Assembly (NCBI GenBank): GCA_964420065.1
Contig: CAYQQK010000008.1
Location: forward strand, 13,911 to 77,910
Direction of reading: 5' to 3'
Source of the DNA: CAYQQK01 sp964420065
GTDB taxonomy: Bacteria > Bacillota > Dethiobacteria > DTU022
Length of the DNA stretch: 64,000 bases
The translations under genes were made by a program, and so were the position numbers. The notes under the pieces are model-generated. The model ran no database searches. It was not told where the DNA came from and saw nothing but the letters and a program-made list of their open reading frames with translations. The stretch's first letter is position 1. The number at the start of each line of letters is the position of its first letter. Positions 26,795-35,370 of this stretch are shown here, piece by piece.

Positions 26795-27920
26795 GCACCC
26801 CTCCCCTACGTTCGCCCGGAATTGCCCCCATTTCGCTGTAAATCGCCGCAGTTTTTCGGAGCATTCCGGTTTGCGAAAATTCCCGCCGTACCCTGGCCCC
26901 GGCCGCGACGCCCATCCGCCGCGCTTCGCCCGGCCGGTGCAGCAGTTCAGCCACGCGCCGGGCCAGGGCTTCCGGGTCTCCGGGGTGAACCAGCAGCCCG
27001 GTGATGCCTTCTTCCACTACCTCCGGCAAACCACCACAGTGTGAAGCCACAATCGGGCAGGCCGCAGCCGCAGCTTCCAAAAGGGCTATCGATAACCCTT
27101 CGCTCAGTGATGGCAGGATAAACACATCCATGGCGCCAAGTTCTGCGGGCAGGTTTTCCCGATGCCCGTAAAATTCAACCCGATTACCCAAACCCAGCCT
27201 TGCCGCCAGGATTTCCAGGGCGGGCCGTTCCGGCCCCTCTCCGACTACCCGAAAAACAAGGCCGGGGTACCAGGACGCCAACCTTGCCGCCGCCCGTAAA
27301 AAGACGGCAATTCCTTTTTGCGGCGCCAGCCGGGCCACCGTTCCAACTACCACCCGTCGGCCGGCCAGGCGCAGGCGCTGCGCCGCCCCGGCAAAGCGGG
27401 CTGCGTCAATGCCGTTGGGGATCACGGTAATCCGGACCGGGTCGACACCCCAGCGGCATAGCATCGCCGACAGCGCCCGCGAAACAGCAATGTAACGAGC
27501 CCGCCGACCGCAGGCCAATTGCAAGGCAACCGGTAAGAACACCCCCGCCGGATCGGCGGGAAAATTGTGTACGGTAACAAGTAAGGGCGTCCCTGCCCGG
27601 CATGCCGCCACCCCGCCGACAAGAGCCGCCTTGAACCCGTGCGTATGCAACAGTGCCGGGCGGGTTTCCTGCAGGGCGCGGCTTAAAACCTGGAAGGTTT
27701 GCAAATCAGTGCGGGGCCGAAGTGCACCCGGTAACGGCAACCGGTAAAACCGCCCCCCCGAATGTTCGGCCAGGGCGGCCAGCTTCCGACCGGGAGCAGC
27801 GAGGTGCAGGCGGCAGCTTTCCCCAAAATAATCCATTAGCTGCTGTAAATGGCCCTCCATCCCCCCTGCAGCCGGACGGATCAAATAAAACAAACCCCGT
27901 CCCCGCTCCTGTTCTTGCAC
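26718..27920 (-). CDS. Glycosyltransferase family 4
   Basis: A 400-residue GT-B glycosyltransferase. The N-terminal acceptor domain has 'AAGGMEGHLQQLMDYFG' and the C-terminal donor domain 'VVGTVARLAPQKGI' and 'PSLSEGLSIALLEAAA', the E-x7-E element of GT4 retaining enzymes. It probably adds a sugar to a cell-surface glycan or lipid. The likely start is GTG at 27918-27920 with GGGAGGGG upstream; the longer frame has no such site. It is coupled to the downstream membrane phosphatase-like protein, suggesting a shared envelope pathway. Confidence 0.88.
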   Translation of the reverse strand: MQEQERGRGLFYLIRPAAGGMEGHLQQLMDYFGESCRLHLAAPGRKLAALAEHSGGRFYRLPLPGALRPRTDLQTFQVLSRALQETRPALLHTHGFKAALVGGVAACRAGTPLLVTVHNFPADPAGVFLPVALQLACGRRARYIAVSRALSAMLCRWGVDPVRITVIPNGIDAARFAGAAQRLRLAGRRVVVGTVARLAPQKGIAVFLRAAARLASWYPGLVFRVVGEGPERPALEILAARLGLGNRVEFYGHRENLPAELGAMDVFILPSLSEGLSIALLEAAAAACPIVASHCGGLPEVVEEGITGLLVHPGDPEALARRVAELLHRPGEARRMGVAAGARVRREFSQTGMLRKTAAIYSEMGAIPGERRGGVHDGTLENRPERAGKGKAGCRRRGRG

Positions 27921-28077
27921 TACTTTTCCCCTCCCGCTCGGCCGCCGCAGACCGGCGTGACGACAGATCAAAATATTACACCACCGCCCGATCCGGGATC
28001 TAGATTACCCCAACTGCAACCGGTAATTACGCCGTATCGTGCAAAGAAGTGTAAACCATGCACACGCGGTTATAAAT

Positions 28078-28106
28078 TTGACTTGATGGTCGGGAAATGT
28101 TAGTAT
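28078..28106 (+). promoter_or_regulatory. Promoter of tRNA-Arg
   Basis: TTGACT at 28078-28083 and TAGTAT at 28101-28106 with a 17-bp spacer, ending 12 bp before the mature tRNA. Confidence 0.65.
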
Positions 28107-28118
28107 TATTTGCGGCAG

Positions 28119-28193
28119 GCGCCCGTAGTGAAAGGGATATCACGCAGGCCTCCGGAGCCTGAAGTCGGGGTTCGAATCCCTGCGGGCGCACCA
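28119..28193 (+). tRNA. tRNA-Arg (CCG)
   Basis: A 75-nt cloverleaf with encoded CCA. The acceptor stem is GCGCCCG/CGGGCGC, the anticodon stem CAGGC/GCCTG encloses CTCCGGA, giving anticodon CCG, and the T arm reads GGGG-TTCGAAT-CCC. It decodes the CGG arginine codon. It is flanked by its own promoter and a terminator. Confidence 0.97.
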
Positions 28194-28201
28194 TAGCCCC
28201 G

Positions 28202-28230
28202 GCACCCGAAAAACAAAGGGTGCTTTTTTT
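28202..28230 (+). terminator. Intrinsic terminator of tRNA-Arg
   Basis: GCACCC and GGGTGC enclose ten bases and are followed by seven T residues, immediately after the tRNA. Confidence 0.9.
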
Positions 28231-28320
28231 GATCCCAACCCGGCCCACCGGTGAAGATAAATGCATTGCCAGAAGCCTGTTTGAGGAATATACTAATAGC
28301 TGGCATGAGAAAGGAGGTGG

Positions 28321-28398
28321 GGCTGTGGATACGGACGATTGGCCCGACTCGTTGGTAATAATACTTCCAATTACTCCGTTTTACGGGGTACCACAGCC
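28321..28398 (+). promoter_or_regulatory. Candidate long-range RNA stem enclosing the mgtE leader ORF
   Basis: GGCTGTGG at 28321-28328, which contains the GTG start of the leader ORF, is exactly complementary to CCACAGCC at 28391-28398. With one bulged A the pairing extends to TAC/GTA, about 11 bp. The 3' arm ends just upstream of the AAAGGAGG of mgtE. Ribosomes on the leader would melt this stem, so it may couple leader translation to mgtE expression. I could not assign it to the M-box class. Confidence 0.5.
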
Positions 28399-28450
28399 TG
28401 ACAAAGGAGGACTTTCTTATGCTCAACACACGCCTGTCACAGCACGCTGA
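28325..28450 (+). CDS. Putative leader peptide of mgtE (41 residues)
   Basis: A GTG start at 28325 lies seven bases after AGGAGG. The 41-residue product begins 'MDTDDWPDSL' and contains five more prolines, including 'ILPITPFYGVPQP'. The stop lies 31 bases inside mgtE, so ribosomes on it run across the mgtE start. Acidic and proline-rich N-termini of this kind are known to destabilise ribosomes at low Mg2+, as in the MgtL leader of mgtA. A Mg-sensing or coupling role is inferred only from this and from the transporter downstream; it might also be chance. Confidence 0.45.
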   Translation: MDTDDWPDSLVIILPITPFYGVPQPDKGGLSYAQHTPVTAR

Positions 28451-29786
28451 TCTGCTTGATTCCTTGCGCGATGTACTTCATGCGGCTGAACCGGAACAAT
28501 CCCTTGAAACCCTTTTGCGTGAAATGCAACCGTACGATCTTTCCGAAATTCTGCTCCATCTTGATTACAAGGAACAACTGCTTTTCCTGGGCACCCTTGC
28601 TCCTGAAATAGCCGCCGAAACCCTTGAATTTTTGGAACCGGACGACCAGTACGGCTTGCTGGATCACCTCGGCCCGGAAACATCCGCCGCCATCCTTAAC
28701 GACATGTCCAGCGACGCCGTGGTCCAACTCTTCACAGCTATTCATCCTCTCCAACGCGAGCAGCTCATGGGAGCGTTGCGGCAACCCTACCAGGAACAGA
28801 TCTGCACCCTGCTCAGTTACCCCGAAAACACGGCCGGTAGTCTCGCAGCGGTCGACTATATCGCCGCCCGTCAGTGGTGGACGACGGAACAAACCTTGGC
28901 TCACCTGCGCAAAGTCGGTTCCAAGGCCGAAATTATCACCTACATCTACGTACTCGAACCGCTTGGCGAGCTTGTCGGAGTCCTTTCCCTGCGGGACTTG
29001 ATCATGGCCCCCCCGGGAACGGCCCTGGCCGAAATTATGAACACCAAAACAGTATCGGTGTCCGCAGCGGAGGACCAGGAAAAAGCCGCCCGGCTCCTGG
29101 CCCAGTACAACCTGGTCGCCCTGCCGGTGGTAAGCAGTGACGGTAAGATGGTCGGCATTCTCACCGTTGATGATGTTCTGGATGTAATCGAAGAAGAAGC
29201 AACAGAGGACATTCACCTGCTGGGGGGCAGTCAGCCCCTGGACAGCCCTTACCTCAACGTCGGTTTCTTCAAGCATTACCGCAAACGCGTGATCTGGTTG
29301 CTGGTCCTGTTCGTGGCTGAGGCTTTTACCGGCAATATCTTGCGTCACTTCGAAGGATTTTTGACCCAAATGGTGGCGCTGGCCTTTTTCATCCCGCTGC
29401 TGATCGATACCGGGGGCAACGCCGGTTCTCAAACTTCGACCATGATCATCCGCGCTATGGCCGTGGGAGAGCTCAGGGCACGGGATTTTTTCACGGTAAT
29501 CTGGCGTGAAGCCCGTTTGGGCCTGCTACTGGGCCTGACCATGGCCGCGGTGGCTTTCGCACGCGCCCTTTTTCTTGACAGCTCTTTCCCTTTGGGTTAC
29601 ACCGTGGCCGCAACCATCATTGCCGTTGTTACCCTCAGTTCGATCATCGGCGCGGTGATGCCCATGCTCGGCAACCGCCTCGGCCTGGATCCGGCCGTAT
29701 TTTCCGCACCATTAATCACAACGGTTGTTGACGCGACCGGACTGATGATCTATTTTCAGATGGCCCGGTGGATGATGCAACTTTAG
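28419..29786 (+). CDS. mgtE: Magnesium transporter MgtE
   Basis: A 455-residue Mg2+ channel. The N-terminal superhelical domain covers about 1-130, followed by two CBS domains (about 140-260, 'EIITYIYVLEP' and 'VVSSDGKMVGILTVDDVLDV') and five transmembrane helices. The pore motif region 'FFIPLLIDTGGNAGSQTST' matches the family, and a conserved Asp in the last helix ('VVDATGLMIYF') is the channel ligand position. The ATG follows AAAGGAGG. Preceded by a candidate regulatory leader ORF. CBS domains gate the channel by intracellular Mg2+. Confidence 0.96.
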   Translation: MLNTRLSQHADLLDSLRDVLHAAEPEQSLETLLREMQPYDLSEILLHLDYKEQLLFLGTLAPEIAAETLEFLEPDDQYGLLDHLGPETSAAILNDMSSDAVVQLFTAIHPLQREQLMGALRQPYQEQICTLLSYPENTAGSLAAVDYIAARQWWTTEQTLAHLRKVGSKAEIITYIYVLEPLGELVGVLSLRDLIMAPPGTALAEIMNTKTVSVSAAEDQEKAARLLAQYNLVALPVVSSDGKMVGILTVDDVLDVIEEEATEDIHLLGGSQPLDSPYLNVGFFKHYRKRVIWLLVLFVAEAFTGNILRHFEGFLTQMVALAFFIPLLIDTGGNAGSQTSTMIIRAMAVGELRARDFFTVIWREARLGLLLGLTMAAVAFARALFLDSSFPLGYTVAATIIAVVTLSSIIGAVMPMLGNRLGLDPAVFSAPLITTVVDATGLMIYFQMARWMMQL

Positions 29787-29867
29787 GGGCTGCTCTGATG
29801 ATCCCCGACTCCGGTGCGCCGCAACGGGCCGGGGGTTCCCGAACCTGAACCACCCGGGCCTACCTCG

Positions 29868-30248
29868 TTAAAAAACATTGCGCAGACTCGGGGATTCTCG
29901 CTCCTTCAAGCGTGAAACCTGGCGCCGGGCCACCCCGATTTCCACCAATAATTCTTCCTTTTGGCACCCGCGAGCCATGCGGATGACCCGGGTAATTGTT
30001 TCATCCACCCGGTCGATACATTCATGATCCATCACCGGGGAAAGACAGCGATCGGCCTTATCCCATAGCTTTTCCAGGGTCCTCGCCTCCCGACCGGCCC
30101 GGTCCCATTTTTCTTCCTTAACGGTTTTTTCCATCGCGCCCAGGCTCCGCTGCAGATCATCATGCAGGTGGGAGGTGTAAAGGAACATCCCCAGAACAGC
30201 CAGTACCACCACCGCCAGAACTGTCACTGCCGCCCAGATCATCCTCAT
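29868..30248 (-). CDS. DUF4363 family protein
   Basis: A 126-residue protein with one N-terminal transmembrane helix (about 4-25) and a helical extracytoplasmic domain with alternating charged residues ('KTVKEEKWDRAGREARTLEK'). Its ATG overlaps the stop of the DUF421 gene by 4 nt; this pairing recurs in spore-forming Firmicutes. Function is unknown; it probably forms a complex with the DUF421 protein at the membrane. Confidence 0.8.
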   Translation of the reverse strand: MRMIWAAVTVLAVVVLAVLGMFLYTSHLHDDLQRSLGAMEKTVKEEKWDRAGREARTLEKLWDKADRCLSPVMDHECIDRVDETITRVIRMARGCQKEELLVEIGVARRQVSRLKERESPSLRNVF

Positions 30249-30928
30249 AGCACCGCACTCCCCTTTCGCTGAAAGAAAAAGTTGCCCTCGGTGTCGAGGC
30301 TGGCAAAAAATACCTCGGCCGGTGTTTTAATCCCAAACCGGCTTAGCTCTTGCAAAAGCCACTGTTCGTTTAGTTCAATCTTGCCCAGGTTCTCATAGTT
30401 GACATTGCCATCGATGATCAAAGGATGGGGTATCCCTTCGTATGCGGTGGCGATACCCAGGTCACGCGGGACCAGGGGCCGGCACTGGGACTTCGGAATA
30501 ACACTCATTTCGCCGTTTGTTTCCATGACCGCAAACTCGACCTCACAAATATTGGGGAAACCGGCAATGCGCAACTGTTCCAACAGATCGTTCATATTCA
30601 TGCGCAGATCCCGCATGACCTGCTCCACGATCTGGCCGTTCTTGATCAGCACGCTGGGACGCCCGCAGATTACCGCCCGCACACGCTCGTTTTTCTGGCT
30701 GAAATGTGAAACCAGGACCTGAAAAGAAAACAGCAATACAATCGGGATAATGCTGTTGCCAAGGGGAATACCGATGTCCTCCATTGGAATCGCCGCCAGG
30801 GCCGAAACCATGATCAACACTGCCAGTTCATAAGGCTGGAGTTGGCCAATCTGACGCTTGCCCATGAGGCGCATGACGACAACAACCAGGAAAAACAGGA
30901 TTACCGTCCGAAAAATGACAACAAACAC
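30245..30928 (-). CDS. DUF421 family membrane protein (YetF-like)
   Basis: A 227-residue protein with three N-terminal transmembrane helices and a soluble DUF421 domain ('GRPSVLIKNGQIVEQVMRDL' and 'VEFAVMETNGEMSVIPK'). In Bacillus, members such as YetF and YrbG are linked to spores and to small-molecule effects, but the molecular role is unknown. It is coupled to the DUF4363 gene. Confidence 0.87.
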   Translation of the reverse strand: MFVVIFRTVILFFLVVVVMRLMGKRQIGQLQPYELAVLIMVSALAAIPMEDIGIPLGNSIIPIVLLFSFQVLVSHFSQKNERVRAVICGRPSVLIKNGQIVEQVMRDLRMNMNDLLEQLRIAGFPNICEVEFAVMETNGEMSVIPKSQCRPLVPRDLGIATAYEGIPHPLIIDGNVNYENLGKIELNEQWLLQELSRFGIKTPAEVFFASLDTEGNFFFQRKGSAVL

Positions 30929-31094
30929 GGGTTATCTCTCCCTCATTGCTATTCCTGTTCCCTAGGATTAAGATTTCCAGCCCGCTTCATACATCAGCCG
31001 AGAAAGAAAGGTTTTGCTCAGATATTGTCGAAATCAAGGTGGGGCCATCAATGGTGTTTTTAAATCCCCGGTTTTACAAAGGGGGCACCACGAG

Positions 31095-31547
31095 ATGAAA
31101 TTTTTTTTGCTCATACAACCACGCCGTTACAAGACTCGGGAACGAGTTTTTGCCGGTCTGGTGCTTCTAGGTGCAGCCATTATTAGCGTGGCCGTGTTTT
31201 TATCCGATCCGGGTCAACCGCACCGCTTCCTCCCCCCCTGTCCCTTTTACACTTTAACCGGACTGCTCTGCCCCGGATGTGGTAGCGGCCGTGCCATGAT
31301 CAACCTTTCCCACGGACGTTTTTACGCTGCCTGGCGCATGAACCCGATGGCAATACTGCTTCTGCCGGTACCGGTTCTTTATCTCTTAAACCTGGTCCGG
31401 ACCGTTTTCTACGGACAATCCCTTCCCGGGGTTACCTTCCCCCCCTGGATTACGTGGAGCCTTTGTGCGATCATTATTGCTTACGGGGTGTTGCGTAACA
31501 TCCCCGTCTATCCGCTTACCCTGCTCCAACCGTATCCGGTACCGTAA
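31095..31547 (+). CDS. DUF2752 family membrane protein
   Basis: A 150-residue integral membrane protein with three helices and the family motif 'CPFYTLTGLLCPGCGSGRA', including two conserved Cys pairs, followed by 'AWRMNPMAI'. The function is unknown; the Cys-rich loop suggests metal or redox chemistry at the membrane. The start is the ATG at 31095; no other start within the frame aligns with the family. Confidence 0.85.
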   Translation: MKFFLLIQPRRYKTRERVFAGLVLLGAAIISVAVFLSDPGQPHRFLPPCPFYTLTGLLCPGCGSGRAMINLSHGRFYAAWRMNPMAILLLPVPVLYLLNLVRTVFYGQSLPGVTFPPWITWSLCAIIIAYGVLRNIPVYPLTLLQPYPVP

Positions 31548-31871
31548 ATTACCCTAGACAGTTTCCGGTCCTTTAGCCTCTGGCAACAAAGACCTGATCC
31601 GATCCAAAACATTAATGCCCCCATTCATCATAACCCGATCGATTGTGCTCTTTTGTACTCTTTCCCCATACACAGATCTGCAGCCGTAATCAGAGTCTGC
31701 CAATTTATTCAGATCCGTTCAGCTCGATCCTTCCGGCCGACCGGTGCAAATACGCTTGTGATCCGTCATTGCTTGTAAAACAGGACTCCAAAAAACACGG
31801 CAGTAATAATTTTGACGAAAAAGCGCAAAATGTACATGGTTTACCGTGCCATGAAAGGAGGTGCACAGATA
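31548..31871. other. Intergenic stretch before the coat protein genes
   Basis: A 324-bp stretch. The minus strand holds a 71-codon frame (31769 to 31553) interrupted by one in-frame TGA at 31719-31721 and ending 'LLPEAKGPETV'. It looks somewhat protein-like but has no good ribosome binding site. It may be a decayed gene. No other structure is apparent. Confidence 0.35.
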
Positions 31872-32066
31872 ATGGTTAACGTTTCAACCAAGGAGTTAAA
31901 CTATATGAAGGATTTCCTCTCATGGGAGTTGTACATGGCCAAGGCTTGCCACGACCATGCCGCCGAAGTATCCGATACCAACTTTGCTCGCCTCCTGGAC
32001 GAGGCCGGCCAGATACACCAGCAAAATTATGTCGACGTGTTCAATTACCTTGAACAGATCAAGTAA
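31872..32066 (+). CDS. Small CotF-like spore coat protein
   Basis: A 64-residue helical protein ('LSWELYMAKACHDHAAEV' and 'LLDEAGQIHQQNYVDVFNYL') that resembles the C-terminal ferritin-like helices of CotF. The ATG at 31872 lies after AAAGGAGGTGC. It is followed 29 bp later by a second coat-type gene, so both probably form one mother-cell operon. Specific coat location is not known. Confidence 0.75.
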   Translation: MVNVSTKELNYMKDFLSWELYMAKACHDHAAEVSDTNFARLLDEAGQIHQQNYVDVFNYLEQIK

Positions 32067-32095
32067 ACAAATAACCACGCCAAGGAGATGACTGC

Positions 32096-32470
32096 ATGGA
32101 CACCGGCTCGATCATTACCACCAAAAGCGGCGCTCAGAAGATCGGCAAGCAACCTCCCCCGGGGATGCAAATGCCAAAAGATGCAAGTATCAACGATCGG
32201 GATCGCCTCAGTAGCGTCTTGATGCATCAAAAACAGATTATCCAAGGATATACCACCGGATTGAACGAGGTTTTTAACTCCAGCCTCTATCAGCTCACCC
32301 AAAACAACCGGAGCCGCGTGCAAGATCTGCACACCCAGACTGTAAAAGCCCTTTTCGACATGGGCGAATATACCGCCGATCTGGCGCCGGGAGAACAGGT
32401 TATGGACGCTTACGATACCTTTAGCGGTTACAAGAGCCAATTGCCCTACGGCAGCCCGAAACCGCACTAA
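32096..32470 (+). CDS. CotF-like spore coat protein
   Basis: A 124-residue protein with a disordered Pro/Met-rich N-terminus and a helical part with 'LSSVLMHQKQIIQGYTTGLN' and 'VQDLHTQTVKALFDMGEYT', matching the coat F family. AAGGAG lies ahead of the ATG at 32096. It would be expressed during sporulation together with the smaller coat gene upstream. A 9-bp hairpin follows. Confidence 0.82.
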   Translation: MDTGSIITTKSGAQKIGKQPPPGMQMPKDASINDRDRLSSVLMHQKQIIQGYTTGLNEVFNSSLYQLTQNNRSRVQDLHTQTVKALFDMGEYTADLAPGEQVMDAYDTFSGYKSQLPYGSPKPH

Positions 32471-32485
32471 ACCTGGAACCCGGGA

Positions 32486-32510
32486 GGGGGCCGGAACTGA
32501 TCCGGCCCCC
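32486..32510 (+). terminator. Strong hairpin after the coat operon
   Basis: GGGGGCCGG and CCGGCCCCC enclose AACTGAT, 15 bp after the stop. The following sequence is ATATAAG without a T-run, so it may act as a mRNA end or stability structure rather than a classical terminator. Confidence 0.55.
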
Positions 32511-32886
32511 ATATAAGAATCCGGAAACAATACCCGCAAGGAGTACTTCAGCCCACGAAAAAGGATCGCCAGACATCACAAACGCTCCCTTTGAAGATAC
32601 GTACCTTTGAAGCTGCTTGATAAAAAAATACCTTGACCTATGATTCAGGAAAATGCCACTTGATAGGACCATGGGAAAAGTAAAAGCCTTATGAGCTTTG
32701 CCACTCCTTGTTACTGTGGTGAAAGCGGCTTCTTGCTATATTGAACAAAACTCAATCCTCTACAGGTAAAGGGTTAAAAACAAGTTCTCCGATCGTGTTT
32801 CCTGTTCAAATAACCGGCAACGCACCTTTTCGTGCCACCTCTAATATCTTTATTAATACAAGGCATTGCAGAGATCCATGGGAGAC
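32511..32886. other. Intergenic stretch before murT copy 1
   Basis: About 375 bp. I see no gene, RNA family or repeat. It probably contains the promoter of the first murT-gatD operon, but no clear -35/-10 pair stands out. Confidence 0.35.
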
Positions 32887-34371
32887 ATGATGAAGGAGAA
32901 ATGTTTTGAGACCGCCATTTTGAGTCGGCGTGACCGGTGTGGTCTATGGCTCGGAAAAGGGGTCCGTACGTTTTCCCGCCTGGGTGGCCGGGACGGCACA
33001 ACCTTGCCCGGGCGGTTGGCCGGATCGCTGGCCCCGGGACTACTTCGGACCCTGGCGGGGCAGGTGCGCTGTAACCTGGTCCTGACGGGAAGCAATGGTA
33101 AGACCACGACCGCTTTCCTGCTGGCCACCCTGCTGCGTCGAGCCGGGATACACGTGGTTCATAATCACAGCGGCGCCAATCTGCCCTGGGGCATTGCAGC
33201 AACACTGATTGAGGCGTCTTCATGGGGCGGCCGCCTTGCCGCCGGTGCTTCGATCATGGAAGTGGACGAAGCATTCTTTGCTCAGATTGTGCGGGAGGTC
33301 CGGCCCCGGGGGGCCCTTGTCACCAACATTTGTCGCGATCAGCTCGACCGCTACGGCGAGGAAGAATCCATTCGGAACATGATCGGCAACGGGCTGGCCC
33401 TTTTACCCGCCGGCGCCAAGGTGCTTTTGAATGCCGACGATCCGGAGGTAACCGGCCTGGCCGCTGTTTTGAACGCCGGCGGCGCCGGGCCGGCCCTTCC
33501 GAGCGAGACGGCGCCTGCCCGGAAGGGCCCACGCCTGTTTTTCTACGGTCTCGAACTGGCCCGTTCCACAACCCGTCCCGCGGGCAACACCGGGGAATTC
33601 AAGGCCTGCCCCCGCTGTGGGCAACGGCTCGCCTACAGCATTGTTTATTTCGCCCATTTCGGACATTATGCCTGTACCGCCTGCTCTTTCCGTCGGCCAC
33701 GGCCCCAATTCCGCCTGTTGCGTTGCCTCCGTACCGGAAAAGACCCCTCCATACTCAGCATCGCCACTCCCGGAGAACATTTGCACCTGACTTTTCCTCT
33801 GCCCGGCCTGTTCAACCTTTATAACGCTCTTGCCGCCGTCGCCTGCGCCCGCACTTTTGGGGTTGCGGGGAAGGTGATCGAATCCGGCCTTGCCTCGGTT
33901 TCCTCTCCTTCCGGCCGGATGGAACAGTTTTTACTGGCCGGCCGGAAAGTGACAGTGGGGCTAATCAAAAATGCAGCCGGGGGCAATGCAGTGCTGCGTA
34001 CCATTCTCGAAACTCCGGAACGGCTAAACTTGCTCATCGCCATCAACGATCGTTATGCCGACGGAACCGATATTTCCTGGCTTTGGGACGTTGATTTCGA
34101 GCTGCTTGCACCGGCCCGGGAACGGATCTCAACCCTGACCGTGGGTGGACGGCGAGCCCTGGAGACGGCGGTACGGCTCAAGTACGCCGGAATAGAACCG
34201 TCCTTCCTGATGGTGGAGTGCAACCCCGCCCGAGCGCTGGAGCAGAGCTTGCAGGGGCCGGCCGGGGAACCGCTTTTCCTGCTCCTCAGCTACACCGCCA
34301 TGCAAGAGCTGCACCGGATCATCCGCCGCCGGAACAGAATACCGGCGCCGCGGGGAAAGCAGCGTCCATGA
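32887..34371 (+). CDS. murT: MurT-like lipid II isoglutaminyl synthase subunit, copy 1
   Basis: A 494-residue Mur-ligase-like subunit that amidates the D-Glu of lipid II together with GatD. The P-loop is 'GSNGKTTTAF', the substrate side reads 'EVDEAFF' and 'NICRDQLDRYG'. A zinc ribbon lies in the middle ('CPRCG' and 'CTAC'), and the DUF1727 C-terminal domain has 'INDRYADGTDISWLWDVDFE' with the catalytic Asp. The ATG pair at 32887-32892 follows GGGAG. The stop overlaps the gatD start as ATGA. A second copy lies 5 kb downstream. Confidence 0.9.
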   Translation: MMKEKCFETAILSRRDRCGLWLGKGVRTFSRLGGRDGTTLPGRLAGSLAPGLLRTLAGQVRCNLVLTGSNGKTTTAFLLATLLRRAGIHVVHNHSGANLPWGIAATLIEASSWGGRLAAGASIMEVDEAFFAQIVREVRPRGALVTNICRDQLDRYGEEESIRNMIGNGLALLPAGAKVLLNADDPEVTGLAAVLNAGGAGPALPSETAPARKGPRLFFYGLELARSTTRPAGNTGEFKACPRCGQRLAYSIVYFAHFGHYACTACSFRRPRPQFRLLRCLRTGKDPSILSIATPGEHLHLTFPLPGLFNLYNALAAVACARTFGVAGKVIESGLASVSSPSGRMEQFLLAGRKVTVGLIKNAAGGNAVLRTILETPERLNLLIAINDRYADGTDISWLWDVDFELLAPARERISTLTVGGRRALETAVRLKYAGIEPSFLMVECNPARALEQSLQGPAGEPLFLLLSYTAMQELHRIIRRRNRIPAPRGKQRP

Positions 34372-35168
34372 TCGGGACAACAGTTACCATTTATCATCTA
34401 TACCCCGATCGGCTCAATTTTTACGGCGACCGGGGCAATATTTTCGCCTTGACCCGGCGTGCCCTCAGGCACGGGTTGAGGCCGCAACTGGTCCCTGTCC
34501 ATTCGGATAAGGATGCCGATTTTTCAAAATGCGATCTTCTGTTTATGGGAGGCTGCGGGGAGACCGCTCAAAATATGGTCTATCAAAATTTGAGGAGCCA
34601 CCGCGATGAACTGCAGGCGGCCGTGACAGCAGGGATGGTCCTTCTGGCTATAGGCGGTTCGTACCAATTGTTAGGACACCATTATACTATCCACGAAGGC
34701 GAACCTCTTTCAGGCCTAGGGTTACTTGATCTTCACACCACGGCCGGCCGGCGTTTCAGTGGTGATCTGGTAGTACAGTGCAGTTTATGGAATCCACCGC
34801 AAACCCTGGCCGGTTTTGAGAACCACAGCGGGCACACCTACCTGGGCCCCAGCCTGAAACCCCTGGGATCAGTTGTCGCCGGACATGGTAACAACGATGA
34901 AGATCGCACCGAAGGAGTTGCCTGGCGGAATGTAATCGGAACCTATTTGCATGGCGCCCTGTTACCGCTGAACCCCTGGTTGACCGACTGGCTGCTCGCC
35001 CGGGCGCTGGCCTACAGGGGATTTATTTTTCGCCCGTCCGCCCTGAACGATCACCTGGAGCAAGGGGCCCATTGTGACATTGTACGGCGTAGCCGTTCTT
35101 TCTTTTACCGCCGCCGCGCCCCGGCCCTTGTGCTACAAACGGGGAACGGGCGGCCTGGCCGCAGATGA
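34368..35168 (+). CDS. gatD: GatD-like glutamine amidotransferase without the catalytic Cys, copy 1
   Basis: A 266-residue class I GATase-like partner of MurT. 'YHLYPDRLNFYGDRGNI', 'ENHSGHTYLG', 'GNNDEDRTEG' and 'GTYLHGALLP' (with the catalytic His) match GatD. At the nucleophile elbow GatD of Staphylococcus aureus has 'ICGGYQ' (Cys94). Here the sequence is 'IGGSYQ', with Gly96 in place of the Cys. Glutamine hydrolysis is therefore not expected. The protein may only hold MurT and use ammonia, or have another function. It is translationally coupled to murT by a 4-nt overlap. Confidence 0.85.
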   Translation: MIGTTVTIYHLYPDRLNFYGDRGNIFALTRRALRHGLRPQLVPVHSDKDADFSKCDLLFMGGCGETAQNMVYQNLRSHRDELQAAVTAGMVLLAIGGSYQLLGHHYTIHEGEPLSGLGLLDLHTTAGRRFSGDLVVQCSLWNPPQTLAGFENHSGHTYLGPSLKPLGSVVAGHGNNDEDRTEGVAWRNVIGTYLHGALLPLNPWLTDWLLARALAYRGFIFRPSALNDHLEQGAHCDIVRRSRSFFYRRRAPALVLQTGNGRPGRR

Positions 35169-35370
35169 TCAAGGGGCATCCTTCGGACCGTCGCGGTGCA
35201 AATAAACGCCACCACCCTGGACAAATTCCTGATCCAGGGGACGGTTCGTTGATTAAAATGAACCCAAACCGGTGGATGTCAGCAACCGCAACGTTTTGAT
35301 CGCATGAAAAAGTTAATACACCAACCGCACAAAACATCTCCACCGCGGCAGGTAACGGTAACGGTTAGGA

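Noticed and set aside
28232..28418. M-box magnesium riboswitch ahead of mgtE
   Set aside because: The conserved M-box sequence blocks could not be found; only the leader ORF and the long-range stem are visible.
31553..31769. Minus-strand frame of 71 codons with one in-frame TGA, considered as a selenoprotein
   Set aside because: No good ribosome binding site, no recognisable SECIS hairpin after the TGA, and no known family. A 51-codon open stretch is not rare by chance. Treated as possible decay.
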